A stretch of DNA of 64,000 nucleotides from NCBI RefSeq assembly GCF_030586465.1, contig NZ_JAUQYP010000001.1, positions 1,095,400-1,159,399 of the forward strand, given 5' to 3'. The notes beneath the pieces were generated by a model. It saw only the letters and a program-made list of their open reading frames with translations. It did no database searches and was not told where the DNA came from. Shown here one piece after another: positions 9,185-18,981 of this stretch. The position numbers and the translations under genes were made by a program. Every line of letters begins with the position of its first letter. Positions within the stretch are counted from its first letter, which is position 1. This stretch comes from Actinotalea lenta. GTDB taxonomy: Bacteria; Actinomycetota; Actinomycetes; Actinomycetales; Cellulomonadaceae.

Positions 9185-9327
9185 GTTCGCGCGCCCGAGC
9201 GGTCCGTCCGCCACGAGGGGCGTGCTGCCCTGGGCGAACACGACGCGGCAGGGCGGGAGGCAGAAGGTACTCTGCCAAGCAGATCTGACCTGCGACGGAA
9301 AGGGTTCGGGGGTCCACCCCGACGCCG

Positions 9328-11355
9328 ATGAATCTCAAGCGACTGACTCGCGGGCCGTTCCTCTGGATCGTGCTCGCCGTGCTGATCCTGTCGATCGGCG
9401 CCTCCTCCTTCCTCTCCCCTCAGGTCCGCCGGATCGACACCTCGCAGGGGCTGGCCCTGCTGGCCGGTGGCACGGTGGAGCAGGCGCTCATCGTGGACGG
9501 CCAGCAGCGGGTCGACCTGACGTTGAGCAAGCCGTACAGCGCGGGCGGCACGGACTACGGCACCCACGTGCAGTTCTACTACGTGGCGCCGCAGGGCCCG
9601 ACCGTGGTCGACGCGGTCGCCAAGGCCGACCCTCCCCAGGGCTACAACTCGCTCAACCCCCAGTCCAGCTGGTGGGAGAGCATGCTCGCTTTCGTCCTGC
9701 CGCTCGTGCTCATCATGGTGGCGTTCTGGTGGCTGATGTCCCGGATGCAGGGCGGCGGCTCGCGCGTCATGCAGTTCGGCAAGTCGCGCGCGAAGCTCGT
9801 CTCCAAGGAGACGCCGCAGGTCACGTTCGCCGACGTCGCGGGCGTCGACGAGGCCGTCGAGGAGCTCCAGGAGATCAAGGAGTTCCTGGCGGATCCGGCC
9901 AAGTTCCAGGCCGTCGGCGCGAAGATCCCCAAGGGTGTGCTGCTGTACGGCCAGCCGGGTACCGGCAAGACCCTGCTGGCCCGAGCGGTGGCCGGCGAGG
10001 CGGGGGTGCCGTTCTACTCGATCTCCGGCTCGGACTTCGTCGAGATGTTCGTGGGCGTCGGCGCATCCCGGGTCCGTGACCTGTTCGACCAGGCCAAGCA
10101 GAACGCGCCTGCGATCATCTTCGTCGACGAGATCGACGCCGTCGGACGGCACCGCGGCGCGGGCCTGGGCGGCGGCCACGACGAGCGCGAGCAGACCCTG
10201 AACCAGATGCTCGTCGAGATGGACGGCTTCGACGTCAACGCCAACGTCATCCTGATCGCGGCGACCAACCGGCCGGACATCCTCGACCCCGCGCTGCTGC
10301 GGCCCGGCCGCTTCGACCGGCAGGTCTCGGTGGACGCACCGGACCTCCGGGGTCGTGAGCGCATCCTGCGGGTGCACGCGCAGGGCAAGCCGATGGCTCC
10401 GGACGTCGACCTCGCGGCCGTGGCCAAGCGCACCCCCGGGTTCACGGGCGCTGACCTGGCCAACGTCCTCAACGAGGCGGCCCTGCTCACCGCGCGGTCC
10501 AGCGCCCAGCTGGTCGGCAACCACCAGCTCGACGAGGCGATCGACCGCGTCATCGCCGGTCCCCAGAAGCGGACCAGGCTGATGAACGACAAGGAGAAGA
10601 AGATCACCGCGTACCACGAGGGCGGTCATGCCCTGGTGGCGGCGGCGCTGCGGTACACCGACCCGGTGACCAAGGTGACGATCCTGCCGCGCGGCCGGGC
10701 ACTGGGCTACACCATGGTGATGCCCACCGAGGACAAGTACTCGGTGACCCGCAACGAGCTGCTCGACCAGCTCGCGTACGCGATGGGCGGACGGGTGGCC
10801 GAGGAGATCGTCTTCCACGACCCGACCACGGGAGCGGCGAACGACATCGAGAAGGCCACCACGACCGCACGCAAGATGGTGACGCAGTTCGGCATGAGCG
10901 ACCGGGTCGGGGCGGTGCACCTGGGGCAGGAGAGCGGCGAGGTGTTCCTCGGGCGCGACGTCGGCCACCAGCGGGACTACTCCGAGGACGTCGCAGGGGT
11001 GGTCGACGTCGAGGTGCGACGGCTGATCGACGCCGCGCACGACGAGGCCTACGACATCCTCAGCGGCTACCGCACGGTCCTCGACGACCTGGTCCTCCAG
11101 CTCCTCGAGAAGGAGACCTTGAACGAGGCGGAGCTCGCCCAGGTCTTCGCACCGATCACGAAGCGGCCGCCGCGCGACGTGTGGCTGTCCAGCCCGGACC
11201 GGCAGGTCTCGGACGTCCCGCCGGTGCAGACCGCCGCCGAGAAGGCGCGCGGCAACGGGCACGCCGTCCCGCAGGACGAGGCCGCGGGCGTTCGGCCCGA
11301 GCACCCGGCCGAGCCCGTCGGCGAGCTGCCGCCCGAGGGACACCCCGAGTCGTGA
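9328..11355 (+). CDS. ftsH: ATP-dependent zinc metalloprotease FtsH
   Basis: Membrane-anchored AAA+ protease for membrane-protein and regulatory-protein turnover. 675 residues. TM1 about 7-28, extracytoplasmic domain, TM2 about 112-132, AAA module with Walker A GQPGTGKT (208-215) and Walker [12 protein letters not shown], second region of homology [20 protein letters not shown], then zinc site HEGGH (His430, Glu431, His434). HEGGH in place of HEAGH is usual in actinobacteria. A Pro/Glu-rich disordered tail follows residue 620. A folE cluster starts 10 bp downstream. Confidence 0.97.
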   Translation: MNLKRLTRGPFLWIVLAVLILSIGASSFLSPQVRRIDTSQGLALLAGGTVEQALIVDGQQRVDLTLSKPYSAGGTDYGTHVQFYYVAPQGPTVVDAVAKADPPQGYNSLNPQSSWWESMLAFVLPLVLIMVAFWWLMSRMQGGGSRVMQFGKSRAKLVSKETPQVTFADVAGVDEAVEELQEIKEFLADPAKFQAVGAKIPKGVLLYGQPGTGKTLLARAVAGEAGVPFYSISGSDFVEMFVGVGASRVRDLFDQAKQNAPAIIFVDEIDAVGRHRGAGLGGGHDEREQTLNQMLVEMDGFDVNANVILIAATNRPDILDPALLRPGRFDRQVSVDAPDLRGRERILRVHAQGKPMAPDVDLAAVAKRTPGFTGADLANVLNEAALLTARSSAQLVGNHQLDEAIDRVIAGPQKRTRLMNDKEKKITAYHEGGHALVAAALRYTDPVTKVTILPRGRALGYTMVMPTEDKYSVTRNELLDQLAYAMGGRVAEEIVFHDPTTGAANDIEKATTTARKMVTQFGMSDRVGAVHLGQESGEVFLGRDVGHQRDYSEDVAGVVDVEVRRLIDAAHDEAYDILSGYRTVLDDLVLQLLEKETLNEAELAQVFAPITKRPPRDVWLSSPDRQVSDVPPVQTAAEKARGNGHAVPQDEAAGVRPEHPAEPVGELPPEGHPES

Positions 11356-11365
11356 GCGCGCAGCC

Positions 11366-11980
11366 GTGAGCACCCTGGACGACGACGTCGCCGGCCGGCC
11401 CGTCGAGGCCCCCCGGGCGTTCGACCTGGCCCGGGCGGAGGCGGCCGTCCGTGAGCTGCTGCTCGCCGTCGGTGAGGACCCGGAGCGGGACGGCCTTCGC
11501 GACACCCCGGCGCGGGTCGCACGCGCCTACGCGGAGATGTTCGCCGGCCTGGGCCGGGACCCCCGCGACGTGCTCACCACGACGTTCGACGAGGGTCACG
11601 AGGAGATGGTCCTCGTCAAGGACATCCCGGTGTACTCGCAGTGCGAGCACCACCTGCTGCCGTTCCACGGCATGGCGCACGTGGCGTACATCCCCGCCAA
11701 GGACGGGCGGATCGCCGGGCTGTCCAAGCTCGCGCGGCTGGTCGACCTCTACGCCCGCCGCCCTCAGGTGCAGGAACGGATGACCACGCAGATCGCCGAC
11801 GCCCTCGTCGAGGTCCTCGGCGCGGCGGGGGTCATCGTGGTGGTCGAGTGCGAGCACCTGTGCATGTCGATGCGCGGCGTGCGCGCCCCCGGTTCGCGGA
11901 CGGTGACGTCCGCGGTGCGGGGGCAGATGCGCAACCCCGCCACCCGGGCCGAGGCCATGAGCCTCATCCGACCGCGGTGA
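11366..11980 (+). CDS. folE: GTP cyclohydrolase I
   Basis: First step of tetrahydrofolate synthesis: GTP to 7,8-dihydroneopterin triphosphate. 204 residues. Zinc ligands lie in [10 protein letters not shown] (Cys93, with His95/His96) and in [10 protein letters not shown]. The GTG at 11366 begins [10 protein letters not shown]; the shorter non-conserved N-terminus is normal. It opens a folE-folP-folBK group directly after ftsH, a common actinobacterial arrangement. Confidence 0.97.
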   Translation: MSTLDDDVAGRPVEAPRAFDLARAEAAVRELLLAVGEDPERDGLRDTPARVARAYAEMFAGLGRDPRDVLTTTFDEGHEEMVLVKDIPVYSQCEHHLLPFHGMAHVAYIPAKDGRIAGLSKLARLVDLYARRPQVQERMTTQIADALVEVLGAAGVIVVVECEHLCMSMRGVRAPGSRTVTSAVRGQMRNPATRAEAMSLIRPR

Positions 11981-11990
11981 GCCGCGGCCC

Positions 11991-11996
11991 TACCCT
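11991..11996 (+). promoter_or_regulatory. -10 element (TACCCT) for leaderless folP
   Basis: TACCCT ends six bases before the GTG of folP, and no Shine-Dalgarno lies between. The same geometry recurs at other genes in this window. Confidence 0.55.
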
Positions 11997-12002
11997 GGGA
12001 CG

Positions 12003-12878
12003 GTGAGCGTGCTGCACCCTGCGCCCCTGCGTGCGGACCTCGCCGCGCTCGATCGCACGCTGGTGATGGGCGTGGTGAACGTCACCCCGGACTCGTTCAG
12101 CGACGGAGGGCGGTGGTTCGAGCCGGACGCCGCCGTCGCGCACGGGCTCGAGCTGCTCGCCCAGGGCGCAGACCTCGTGGACGTGGGCGGGGAGTCCACG
12201 CGGCCCGGTGCCGTGCGGGTCGACCCGGCCACGGAGCGGGCCAGGGTGCTCCCGGTCGTGTCCGCCCTGGCGAAGGCGGGTGCCCTGGTCAGCGTGGACA
12301 CCACGCGCGCCGCCGTCGCGGCGGACGCGATCGAGGCCGGCGCGGCGCTGGTCAACGACGTGTCGGGGGGCCTCGCCGACTCCGGGATGCTGCCCCTGGT
12401 CGCGGACGCCGGGGTGGTGTACGTGGCGATGCACTGGCGCGGGCACTCCGACGTCATGGACGGCCTCGCGCAGTACGACGACGTGGTCGCCGACGTGTGC
12501 GACGAGCTGTCGGCCCGCCTGGACGCCGCCGTCGCCGCGGGTGTCGACCCGGGGCAGGTGGTGCTCGACCCCGGGCTGGGCTTCGCCAAGACGGGGTCGG
12601 ACAACTGGCCGCTGCTGGCCCGCCTGGACCGGTTGACCGCGCTGGGTCGTCCCGTGCTCGTGGGCGCGTCGCGCAAGCGGTTCCTGGGCCACCTGCTGGC
12701 CGGGCCCGACGGCCCCGCGCCGCCCGAGGCGCGCGACCGCGCGACAGCGGCGGTGAGCGCTCTCGCAGCGGCGGCCGGAGCCTGGTGCGTCCGGGTGCAC
12801 GAGGTGGCAGGCTCGGCAGACGCCGTGCGGGTCGCGGCGGCATGGACGGCGGCACGAACGGGAGGCGGACGTGGCTGA
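12003..12878 (+). CDS. folP: Dihydropteroate synthase
   Basis: TIM-barrel enzyme condensing p-aminobenzoate with hydroxymethyl-dihydropterin pyrophosphate; the sulfonamide target. 291 residues. Signatures MGVVNVTPDSFSDGG (residues 22-36) and DVGGESTRPGA are intact, and GASRKRFLG is the C-terminal loop. Probably translated from its own leaderless GTG at 12003. It overlaps the folB-folK fusion by 8 bp. Confidence 0.96.
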   Translation: MSVLHPAPLRADLAALDRTLVMGVVNVTPDSFSDGGRWFEPDAAVAHGLELLAQGADLVDVGGESTRPGAVRVDPATERARVLPVVSALAKAGALVSVDTTRAAVAADAIEAGAALVNDVSGGLADSGMLPLVADAGVVYVAMHWRGHSDVMDGLAQYDDVVADVCDELSARLDAAVAAGVDPGQVVLDPGLGFAKTGSDNWPLLARLDRLTALGRPVLVGASRKRFLGHLLAGPDGPAPPEARDRATAAVSALAAAAGAWCVRVHEVAGSADAVRVAAAWTAARTGGGRG

Positions 12879-14184
12879 GGACCGCATCCGGATCGCCGGT
12901 ATCCGGGCGACCGGGTACCACGGCGTACTGGACCACGAGCGGCGCGATGGGCAGGTGTTCGTCGCCGACGTCCTGCTGCACCTCGACACGCGGGAGGCGG
13001 CCGAGCACGACGACCTGACCAGGACGGTGGACTACGGCGCGGTCGCTGCGCAGGTGCACGACGTGCTCACCGGGCCCCCGGCGGACCTGGTCGAGACCGT
13101 CGCGGAACGGATCGCCGCCGCCGTCCTCGAGCACGACGCCGTCCAGGCGGTCGACGTCGTGCTGCACAAGCCCCAGGCCCCGATCGGCGTGCCGTTCGCG
13201 GACGTCACCGTCGAGGTGCACCGCTCGCGTGAGCACCCGCCTGCTGTCGCGAGTCGCCGGACCCAGGCTGCTGAGCAGGCCTCGCCTGGTGGCCGGGGCG
13301 CGACCCGCCTGCCAGGTGACCCGGTCGGCGCGCCGGTCGCGCCGCCGCAGGTGAGCTCGCCGGTCGCGCCGCCGCAGGTGAGCTCGCCCGCCGGGCGCGC
13401 GGGCGAGAGCGCGGCCACGCCCCCGCCGGTGCTGCCCTTCCCCGACCTGGACAACCCGCTCGAGGACCTGCCGGCCGACGCACCCAGCGGACCCGCGTAT
13501 GCGGTACCCACCTGGTCGCCCGTCATCGCGCAGCCGGACCCTGGCCCGGGCGCCCCGGTCCCCGGCCTGGAACCGCTGACCGGGCCGCACGACGCGGTGG
13601 CTCCCGGCGCCGCCGGCCCGCGCAGCGATGAGCCGGACGGCCCCACGGACGTGATGGACGCCGTGCCCCCCGAGGCCGTCGACGTGGTCCTCGCACTGGG
13701 GTCGAACCTGGGCCCGAGCCGGGAGATCCTGCGGGCCGCGATCGGCGAGCTGGACGCCGTGGACGGCCTCGAGGTGACCGCCGTCGCACCGCTGGCGCGC
13801 ACCGCGGCCGTCGGCGGCCCGGACCAGGCGGACTTCCTCAACACCGTGGTGCTCGGGCGCACCACGCTCAGCCCGCGCGCCCTGCTGCGCGCCTGCCAGG
13901 CCGTCGAGGCGCACGCCGGCCGGGAGCGGATCGAACGCTGGGGGCCGCGCACCCTGGACATCGACCTCGTGGTGCACGGCAGCACCGTGGCGGTGGCCGA
14001 CGACCTCGAGCTCCCGCACCCGCGTGCGCACCAGCGAGCCTTCGTGCTGGAACCGTGGGCGCAGGTCGACCCCGACGCGTGGTTGCCCGGCCTGGGCGGT
14101 GGGCCGGTGGCGGTCCTCGCCGGGACCGCGCCGGACCGCGGCGGCATCCGTTGGCTGGCGCTGGACTGGTGGACCACAGGGTGA
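12871..14184 (+). CDS. folK: Dihydroneopterin aldolase - HPPK fusion (FolB-FolK)
   Basis: 437-residue bifunctional enzyme. Residues 1-120 are dihydroneopterin aldolase (GIRATGYHGVLDHERRDGQ with the active-site Tyr/His region); residues about 270-437 are 6-hydroxymethyl-7,8-dihydropterin pyrophosphokinase (ALGSNLGPSREIL and RWGPRTLDIDLVVHG). A 150-residue Pro/Ala-rich linker with a duplicated segment separates them. The two steps flank one intermediate and feed FolP upstream. No stop interrupts the linker, so it is one reading frame; GTG at 12871 follows GGGAGG. Confidence 0.92.
   Translation: MAEDRIRIAGIRATGYHGVLDHERRDGQVFVADVLLHLDTREAAEHDDLTRTVDYGAVAAQVHDVLTGPPADLVETVAERIAAAVLEHDAVQAVDVVLHKPQAPIGVPFADVTVEVHRSREHPPAVASRRTQAAEQASPGGRGATRLPGDPVGAPVAPPQVSSPVAPPQVSSPAGRAGESAATPPPVLPFPDLDNPLEDLPADAPSGPAYAVPTWSPVIAQPDPGPGAPVPGLEPLTGPHDAVAPGAAGPRSDEPDGPTDVMDAVPPEAVDVVLALGSNLGPSREILRAAIGELDAVDGLEVTAVAPLARTAAVGGPDQADFLNTVVLGRTTLSPRALLRACQAVEAHAGRERIERWGPRTLDIDLVVHGSTVAVADDLELPHPRAHQRAFVLEPWAQVDPDAWLPGLGGGPVAVLAGTAPDRGGIRWLALDWWTTG
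13333..13386 (+). repeat. 27-bp direct repeat in the FolB-FolK linker
   Basis: Two identical 27-bp units, 13333-13359 and 13360-13386, each encode the nine residues PVAPPQVSS. It is in frame, consistent with a recent slippage duplication in disordered linker. Confidence 0.9.
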
Positions 14185-14666
14185 TGCGACGCACCCCGTG
14201 GTCCCGCCTGCTCCTGGTCGCCGCGGTGGTCGCGGCGTTCAGCGCCGCGGTGCTGCACCTGGCGGAGTCGCGCGGTTGGCTGCTGGTGGCGCCGCCGCCC
14301 TTGGCGACCGTGGTCATGCTCGGCATCGCCGTGGTGGTCGGCCGCCTGGGCTGGAACGTCCGACAGTACGTGCGGGGCAAGCGGCCCGGACTGGACCCGC
14401 TGCTCGCCGCCCGGACCGTTGTCCTGGCGACCGCCGCCGCCTACACGGGTGCCGTCCTGACCGGGTGGTACACCGGCCACGTCCTGGTCGTGCTGGGTAG
14501 GCTCGGCCACCCGCCGCTGCGGGACTTCGCCATCAGCGCCGCCGTGGCTGCCGCGGGTGCGGTGGTGCTCGCGGTCGCCGGCGTGGTCGCCGAACGGTGG
14601 TGCGAGGTCCCCCCGTCCGACGACGACAACCCTCCCGACGGGGTCTCGGCCGGTTCGCCCGCGTGA
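14184..14666 (+). CDS. DUF3180 family membrane protein
   Basis: 160-residue integral membrane protein with four predicted helices (about residues 8-24, 33-52, 74-97, 114-136) and an acidic C-terminal tail. The ATG shares one base with the folK stop (TGATG). DUF3180 proteins follow folK in many actinobacteria. Function is unknown; the conserved position with folate genes is the only hint. Confidence 0.8.
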   Translation: MRRTPWSRLLLVAAVVAAFSAAVLHLAESRGWLLVAPPPLATVVMLGIAVVVGRLGWNVRQYVRGKRPGLDPLLAARTVVLATAAAYTGAVLTGWYTGHVLVVLGRLGHPPLRDFAISAAVAAAGAVVLAVAGVVAERWCEVPPSDDDNPPDGVSAGSPA

Positions 14667-14707
14667 CGCGGCATGGGCGTGGCTCGCCGAGTGGGAGGAT
14701 GGGCCCC

Positions 14708-15214
14708 ATGTCTGCGCAGGACTCGAGCCTCACGAGCCCCTTCGACCCGGCCGAGGTCGTCTGGCAGCCGGTCTCCCCGCGGCTCGTGACGGTCCGGCTC
14801 ATCCCGCTGGCGATCGTGCTGGGCGTGCCCCTGGTCGCCGGCGCCGTGGCCGCGGTCCTGAGCGGGATCGCGGGCCTGTGGGTGGTGCCCGCCGTCTTCC
14901 TGCTGCTCGGGGTCTGGGCGGCGGTCCTCGTGCCACGTCAGGTGCATGCGATCGGGTACGCCGAGCGGGACGACGACCTCCTCATCCGACGCGGGGTGGC
15001 GTTCCGCAACCTCGTCGTGGTGCCCTACGGGCGCATGCAGTTCGTCGACGTGCACGCCGGACCGCTGGACCGCTGGGCCGGGGTGGCGGCCGTCCAGCTG
15101 CACACCGCGTCGGCCGCCAGCGACGCCGCGATCCCGGGGCTCCCTCCGGCCGAGGCCGCCCGGCTGCGCGACCGGCTCGCGGCGCGCGGCGAGGCGAGGC
15201 TGGCCGGGCTGTGA
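14708..15214 (+). CDS. Bacterial PH-domain membrane protein (YdbS-like)
   Basis: 168 residues: two membrane helices (about 32-54 and 58-80), then a bacterial PH domain (bPH2, DUF304) with GVAFRNLVVVPYGRMQFVDV. The ATG at 14708 has GGAGG nine bases upstream. The next gene is a larger protein of the same family, giving a YdbS-YdbT-type pair. The molecular role is not established; in Bacillus the pair is linked to membrane or antibiotic stress. Confidence 0.82.
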   Translation: MSAQDSSLTSPFDPAEVVWQPVSPRLVTVRLIPLAIVLGVPLVAGAVAAVLSGIAGLWVVPAVFLLLGVWAAVLVPRQVHAIGYAERDDDLLIRRGVAFRNLVVVPYGRMQFVDVHAGPLDRWAGVAAVQLHTASAASDAAIPGLPPAEAARLRDRLAARGEARLAGL

Positions 15215-16755
15215 GCTCGGCTCGGACCGGCCCGGGGGACCGCCCGGGCGACCCGCCCAGCGACCTGGACTGGGTGCGGGTGCACCCGATCACGCCCGTC
15301 GTGCGGGGCTGGAAGGTCATCGCGGTGCTCGTGGTGATCGTGATGCAGCAGTTCGAGTTCGACGTCTCCAATGCCGCCCGCGTGGCCCGCGTGGTGGGGT
15401 TCGGGACCGTCGGGCTCGTGGCGCTCGGTGTCGCGGCGCTGGGGTTCGCCTACGCGACGCTCGCGTGGCGGATGACCCGCTACGCGGTCGACGACGACGC
15501 GATCTACCTGCACAACGGCGTGCTCTTCCGGCGGCAGCGCGCAGCGCGCCTGGACCGGATCCAGGGCATCGACACCATCCAGCCGCTGCTGGCCCGGATG
15601 TTCGGGCTCACCGAGCTCAAGATCGAGGTCGCGGGCGGCGCCGACTCGGCCGTGCGGCTGTCGTTCCTGCGGGACCAGGACGCCCAGCGGCTGCGCAACG
15701 AGCTCCTGGCGCGCGCGGCAGGACTGCGGTCGGGCGCGCTCGACGACGGCCCGGCTGCGGAGGGGGCCACGCAGGGCCCCGGCACGCCGGCGCCGGCCGC
15801 CCCGGAGCGCGAGCTCGTCGCGGTCCCGGCCGGGCGCATCATCGAAGGCCTCCTGAGGTCGATCGGCACGCTGGTGGCCCTGGTGCTGACCGTGGGCATG
15901 GTCGTGCTCGCCCTCGCGGTGCGGGAGCCGGCGCTGACGCTCTCGCTGCTGCCGGCGTTCATCGGCATCGGTGGGGCGTTGTGGGGACGGTTCACGGGGG
16001 AGTTCGGGTTCCGGCTCGCGCAGTCCCCGGACGGCATCCGGCTGCGGCACGGCCTGCTCGAGGCCCGGGCGCAGACGGTTCCCCCGGGGCGTGTGCAAGC
16101 GGTGCGGCTGCGCCAGCCGCTCCTGTGGCGCAGTCGGGACTGGTGGCGGGTGGAGGTCAACATCGCCGGCTACGCGGCGCAGCAGGACGCCGGCAAGGAG
16201 ACCGTGCTGCTCCCCGTGGCGGACCGCAGGCAGGCGCTCCTCGCGCTCTGGCTCGTGCTGCCGGACCTGGGGGTGGACGACCCGGCGCGGGTGCTCGACG
16301 AGGCGCTGTCCGGCAGCGGCCCCGGGGTCGGGTTCGTCACCAGTCCGCGCCGAGCCCGGTGGCTCGACCTGTGGGGCTGGCCACGCAACGCCTACCTGGC
16401 CACCGGTCGCGCCCTGCTGGCCCGGCACGGCCTGGTGACCCGGACCCTGGTCGTGGTCCCGCACGAGCGCACCCAGTCCATCGGGCTGCGGCAGGGCCCG
16501 CTGCAGCGGCGGCTCGGCCTGGCGAGCGTGGACCTGCACTCCACGCCGGGACCGGTCCAGCCCCGGGTGCACCACCTCGACGCGACCGCGGCGGGCGAGC
16601 TCGTCACGGCGCAGGCCTTACGGGCGCGCCGGGCGCGCGCCTCGGCCGGTCCTGAGCAGTGGATGCGCTCCCCGGCGCAGCCGCCCGGCGATGCCCTCCC
16701 GGCCGGCCCCGGCCCCGACCCCGGCCGACCCCCGGGGGAGGAGCTGCAGCGATGA
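15211..16755 (+). CDS. Large bacterial PH-domain protein (YdbT-like)
   Basis: 514-residue membrane protein with repeated bPH2 (DUF304) modules. Paired helices lie near residues 30-85 and 215-255; PH segments include FRRQRAARLDRIQGIDTIQP, RVQAVRLRQPLLWRSRDWWR and VVPHERTQSIGLRQGPLQRR. The GTG at 15211 overlaps the preceding PH-protein stop (GTGA), so the pair is coupled. The Pro-rich C-terminus after about residue 480 looks disordered. Function inferred only from family. Confidence 0.82.
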   Translation: MSSARTGPGDRPGDPPSDLDWVRVHPITPVVRGWKVIAVLVVIVMQQFEFDVSNAARVARVVGFGTVGLVALGVAALGFAYATLAWRMTRYAVDDDAIYLHNGVLFRRQRAARLDRIQGIDTIQPLLARMFGLTELKIEVAGGADSAVRLSFLRDQDAQRLRNELLARAAGLRSGALDDGPAAEGATQGPGTPAPAAPERELVAVPAGRIIEGLLRSIGTLVALVLTVGMVVLALAVREPALTLSLLPAFIGIGGALWGRFTGEFGFRLAQSPDGIRLRHGLLEARAQTVPPGRVQAVRLRQPLLWRSRDWWRVEVNIAGYAAQQDAGKETVLLPVADRRQALLALWLVLPDLGVDDPARVLDEALSGSGPGVGFVTSPRRARWLDLWGWPRNAYLATGRALLARHGLVTRTLVVVPHERTQSIGLRQGPLQRRLGLASVDLHSTPGPVQPRVHHLDATAAGELVTAQALRARRARASAGPEQWMRSPAQPPGDALPAGPGPDPGRPPGEELQR

Positions 16756-17693
16756 GCCCGCCTGCCGGTCGCCTCGGCGTCGGGGTGGTGGGTGCGGGCC
16801 GGGTAGGTGCGGTGCTCGGTAGCGCGCTGCGGGCCGCGGGCCACGCCGTGGTCGGAGTCAGTGCCGTCTCGCAGGCCAGCCGGGACCGTGCCGACGCGTT
16901 GCTGCCCGGGGTGCCGGTCCTGGAGATCCCGCAGGTGGTCGAGCGCGCGGAGCTCGTGCTGCTCGCCGTCCCCGACGACGCGCTCCCTGCTCTGGTCGAG
17001 GGCCTCGCGGCCACCGGGGCGTGGCAGACCGGCCAGCTCGTCGTGCACACCTCGGGGGCACGTGGAACCCGGGTCCTGGCACCGGCGGCGGCCGCCGGTG
17101 CGATCCCGATCGCGCTGCACCCCGCGATGACGTTCACGGGGACGTCGCTCGACCTCGCGCGGCTCCCCGGTGCCACGGTCGCCGTCACGGCGGCCACCGC
17201 TGTGCTGCCCATCGGCCAGGCCCTCGTGGTCGAGCTCGGTGCAGAGCCCGTCGTCGTCGCGGAGAAGGACCGTCCGCTGTACCACGCTGCCCTCGCGCAC
17301 GGAGCCAACCACCTCGTGGTGCTCGTTGCCCAGGCCGCGGCGGCGTTGCGGGCCGCGGGTGTCGCGGAGGCCGACCGCGTGCTGGGGCCGCTCCTCTCGG
17401 CGGCACTGGACGGGGCGGTGCGCTCCGCCGGCGCGGACGTGGCGGCCCCCGGCGGGGTGGCGTCCCTGACCGGCCCCGTGGTGCGGGGCGACGCCGGCAC
17501 CGTGGCTGCGCACCTGCGGGTGCTCGCGTCGCTCGCCGCCGTCGACCCGGAGGCGGCCGACCTCGTCCCGGCGTACCGCGCCATGGCCCGGGCGGCCACC
17601 GGCCGCGCGCTGCGCGCCGGACGGATCGCCACCGACGCGGCCGAACGTCTGCTGGACGCGCTGACCGATGACCCCCGATCGGAGGATTCATGA
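16752..17693 (+). CDS. Rossmann-like/DUF2520 NAD(P)-binding protein
   Basis: 313-residue dehydrogenase-like protein. Dinucleotide-binding motif [13 protein letters not shown] at the N-terminus, then a DUF2520 C-terminal domain with a conserved segment beginning [15 protein letters not shown]. The architecture resembles ketopantoate or prephenate reductases, and it sits immediately before panC in many actinobacteria. A pantothenate-pathway reductase role is plausible but unproven; this fold is not PanE itself. ATGA overlaps link it to genes on both sides. Confidence 0.8.
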   Translation: MSPPAGRLGVGVVGAGRVGAVLGSALRAAGHAVVGVSAVSQASRDRADALLPGVPVLEIPQVVERAELVLLAVPDDALPALVEGLAATGAWQTGQLVVHTSGARGTRVLAPAAAAGAIPIALHPAMTFTGTSLDLARLPGATVAVTAATAVLPIGQALVVELGAEPVVVAEKDRPLYHAALAHGANHLVVLVAQAAAALRAAGVAEADRVLGPLLSAALDGAVRSAGADVAAPGGVASLTGPVVRGDAGTVAAHLRVLASLAAVDPEAADLVPAYRAMARAATGRALRAGRIATDAAERLLDALTDDPRSEDS

Positions 17694-18547
17694 GAGTGGT
17701 GCGGACCCGCGCCGAGCTCGCCGGCGCGCTGGCGGGCCGCCCGGGGCGCCGGGCGGTCGTGATGACCATGGGTGCTCTGCACGACGGGCATCTCTCGCTC
17801 GTGCGGGCCGCCCGGGAGGTTGCGGACCAGGTGGTCGTGACGATCTTCGTCAACCCCCTGCAGTTCGGCCCCACCGAGGACCTCGAGCGCTACCCGCGCG
17901 ACCTGGAGGGTGACGCGGCCAAGCTCGCAACGGTGGGCGCCGACCTGGTGTTCGCGCCCTCCGTCGACGAGGTCTACCCGCGCGAACCGGTGGTCACGGT
18001 CTCCGCCGGCCTGATCGGCGAGGTGCTGGAGGGGGAGCACCGGCCCGGACACCTGGACGGAGTCCTGACCGTGGTGTGCAAGCTGGCGCACCTGGTCCGT
18101 CCCGACGTGGCGCTGTTCGGTCAGAAGGACGCCCAGCAGCTCGTCGCGGTGCGGCGGATGGTGGCCGATCTCGACCTGGACGTGCAGGTCCTCGCGGTCC
18201 CGACGGTGCGCGAGCCGGACGGTCTGGCGATGTCGTCGCGCAACGCCTACCTCGACGCCGACCAGCGTGCGACTGCCCTGGTGCTGTCCCGCGCGCTGGC
18301 CGCGGGAGCCACGGCCGCGGGCCGCGGGGCCGACGCCTCCACGGTCGCCGCCGCGGCGACCGAGGTGCTCGCCACCGAGCCCGGGCTCGAGCTGGACTAC
18401 CTCGCGCTGCGGGACGCGGAGCTCGGCGAGCTCGGGGCGGGGTACCGTGGACCGGCGCTCCTGCTGGTGGCCGGCAGGGTGGGCGCGACCAGACTGATCG
18501 ACAACGTCGTGCTGGATCTCGGTGCGACGACGAGCGAGGAGCATTGA
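17690..18547 (+). CDS. panC: Pantothenate synthetase
   Basis: ATP-dependent ligation of pantoate and beta-alanine. 285 residues. The HIGH-type motif appears in [12 protein letters not shown], and [18 protein letters not shown] and the KMSKS-like [11 protein letters not shown] are intact. The start overlaps the previous stop by 4 bp and the stop overlaps panD (TGATG). It pairs with panD, which supplies beta-alanine. Confidence 0.97.
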   Translation: MRVVRTRAELAGALAGRPGRRAVVMTMGALHDGHLSLVRAAREVADQVVVTIFVNPLQFGPTEDLERYPRDLEGDAAKLATVGADLVFAPSVDEVYPREPVVTVSAGLIGEVLEGEHRPGHLDGVLTVVCKLAHLVRPDVALFGQKDAQQLVAVRRMVADLDLDVQVLAVPTVREPDGLAMSSRNAYLDADQRATALVLSRALAAGATAAGRGADASTVAAAATEVLATEPGLELDYLALRDAELGELGAGYRGPALLLVAGRVGATRLIDNVVLDLGATTSEEH

Positions 18548-18981
18548 TGGTCATCGAGGGTCGTGTGCGCACGATGATGACCGGGAAGATCCACCGGGCG
18601 CGGATCACGCAGGCGGACCTGGACTACGTCGGCTCGATCACGATCGACGCCGACCTCATGGCGGCGGCCGACATCCTGCCCGGCGAGCAGGTCGACGTCG
18701 TCGACATCACCAACGGCGCGCGGCTGACCACCTACGCCATCCCGGGCCCGGCGGGTTCGGGCGTGATGGGCATCAACGGTGCCGCGGCGCACCTGGTGGA
18801 GCCGCAGGACCTGGTGATCGTGATCGCCTACGGCCAGCTCACCGACGCGGCGGCGCGGACCTACACGCCGGCGGTGGTGCACGTGGACGCGGACAACCGC
18901 ATCGTCGAGATCGGAACCGACCCGGGCGAGGCGCGCCCGGGCCTGCACACCTCCGCGGTCGGGTTCGGAGACCACCGGTGA
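18547..18981 (+). CDS. panD: Aspartate 1-decarboxylase proenzyme
   Basis: Pyruvoyl enzyme making beta-alanine from aspartate for PanC. 144 residues. The self-cleavage site is Gly29-Ser30 in DYVGSITID, where Ser becomes the pyruvoyl group. The usual position is Ser25, so the N-terminus may be about six residues longer than the minimal family; a GTG in frame at codon 7 is the alternative. The ATG at 18547 has GAGGAG upstream and TGATG overlap with panC. Confidence 0.96.
   Translation: MVIEGRVRTMMTGKIHRARITQADLDYVGSITIDADLMAAADILPGEQVDVVDITNGARLTTYAIPGPAGSGVMGINGAAAHLVEPQDLVIVIAYGQLTDAAARTYTPAVVHVDADNRIVEIGTDPGEARPGLHTSAVGFGDHR

Noticed and set aside
8986-11505. 839-codon minus-strand frame opposite ftsH
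   Set aside because: It is the antisense of ftsH with no recognisable domain; FtsH motifs are complete on the plus strand.
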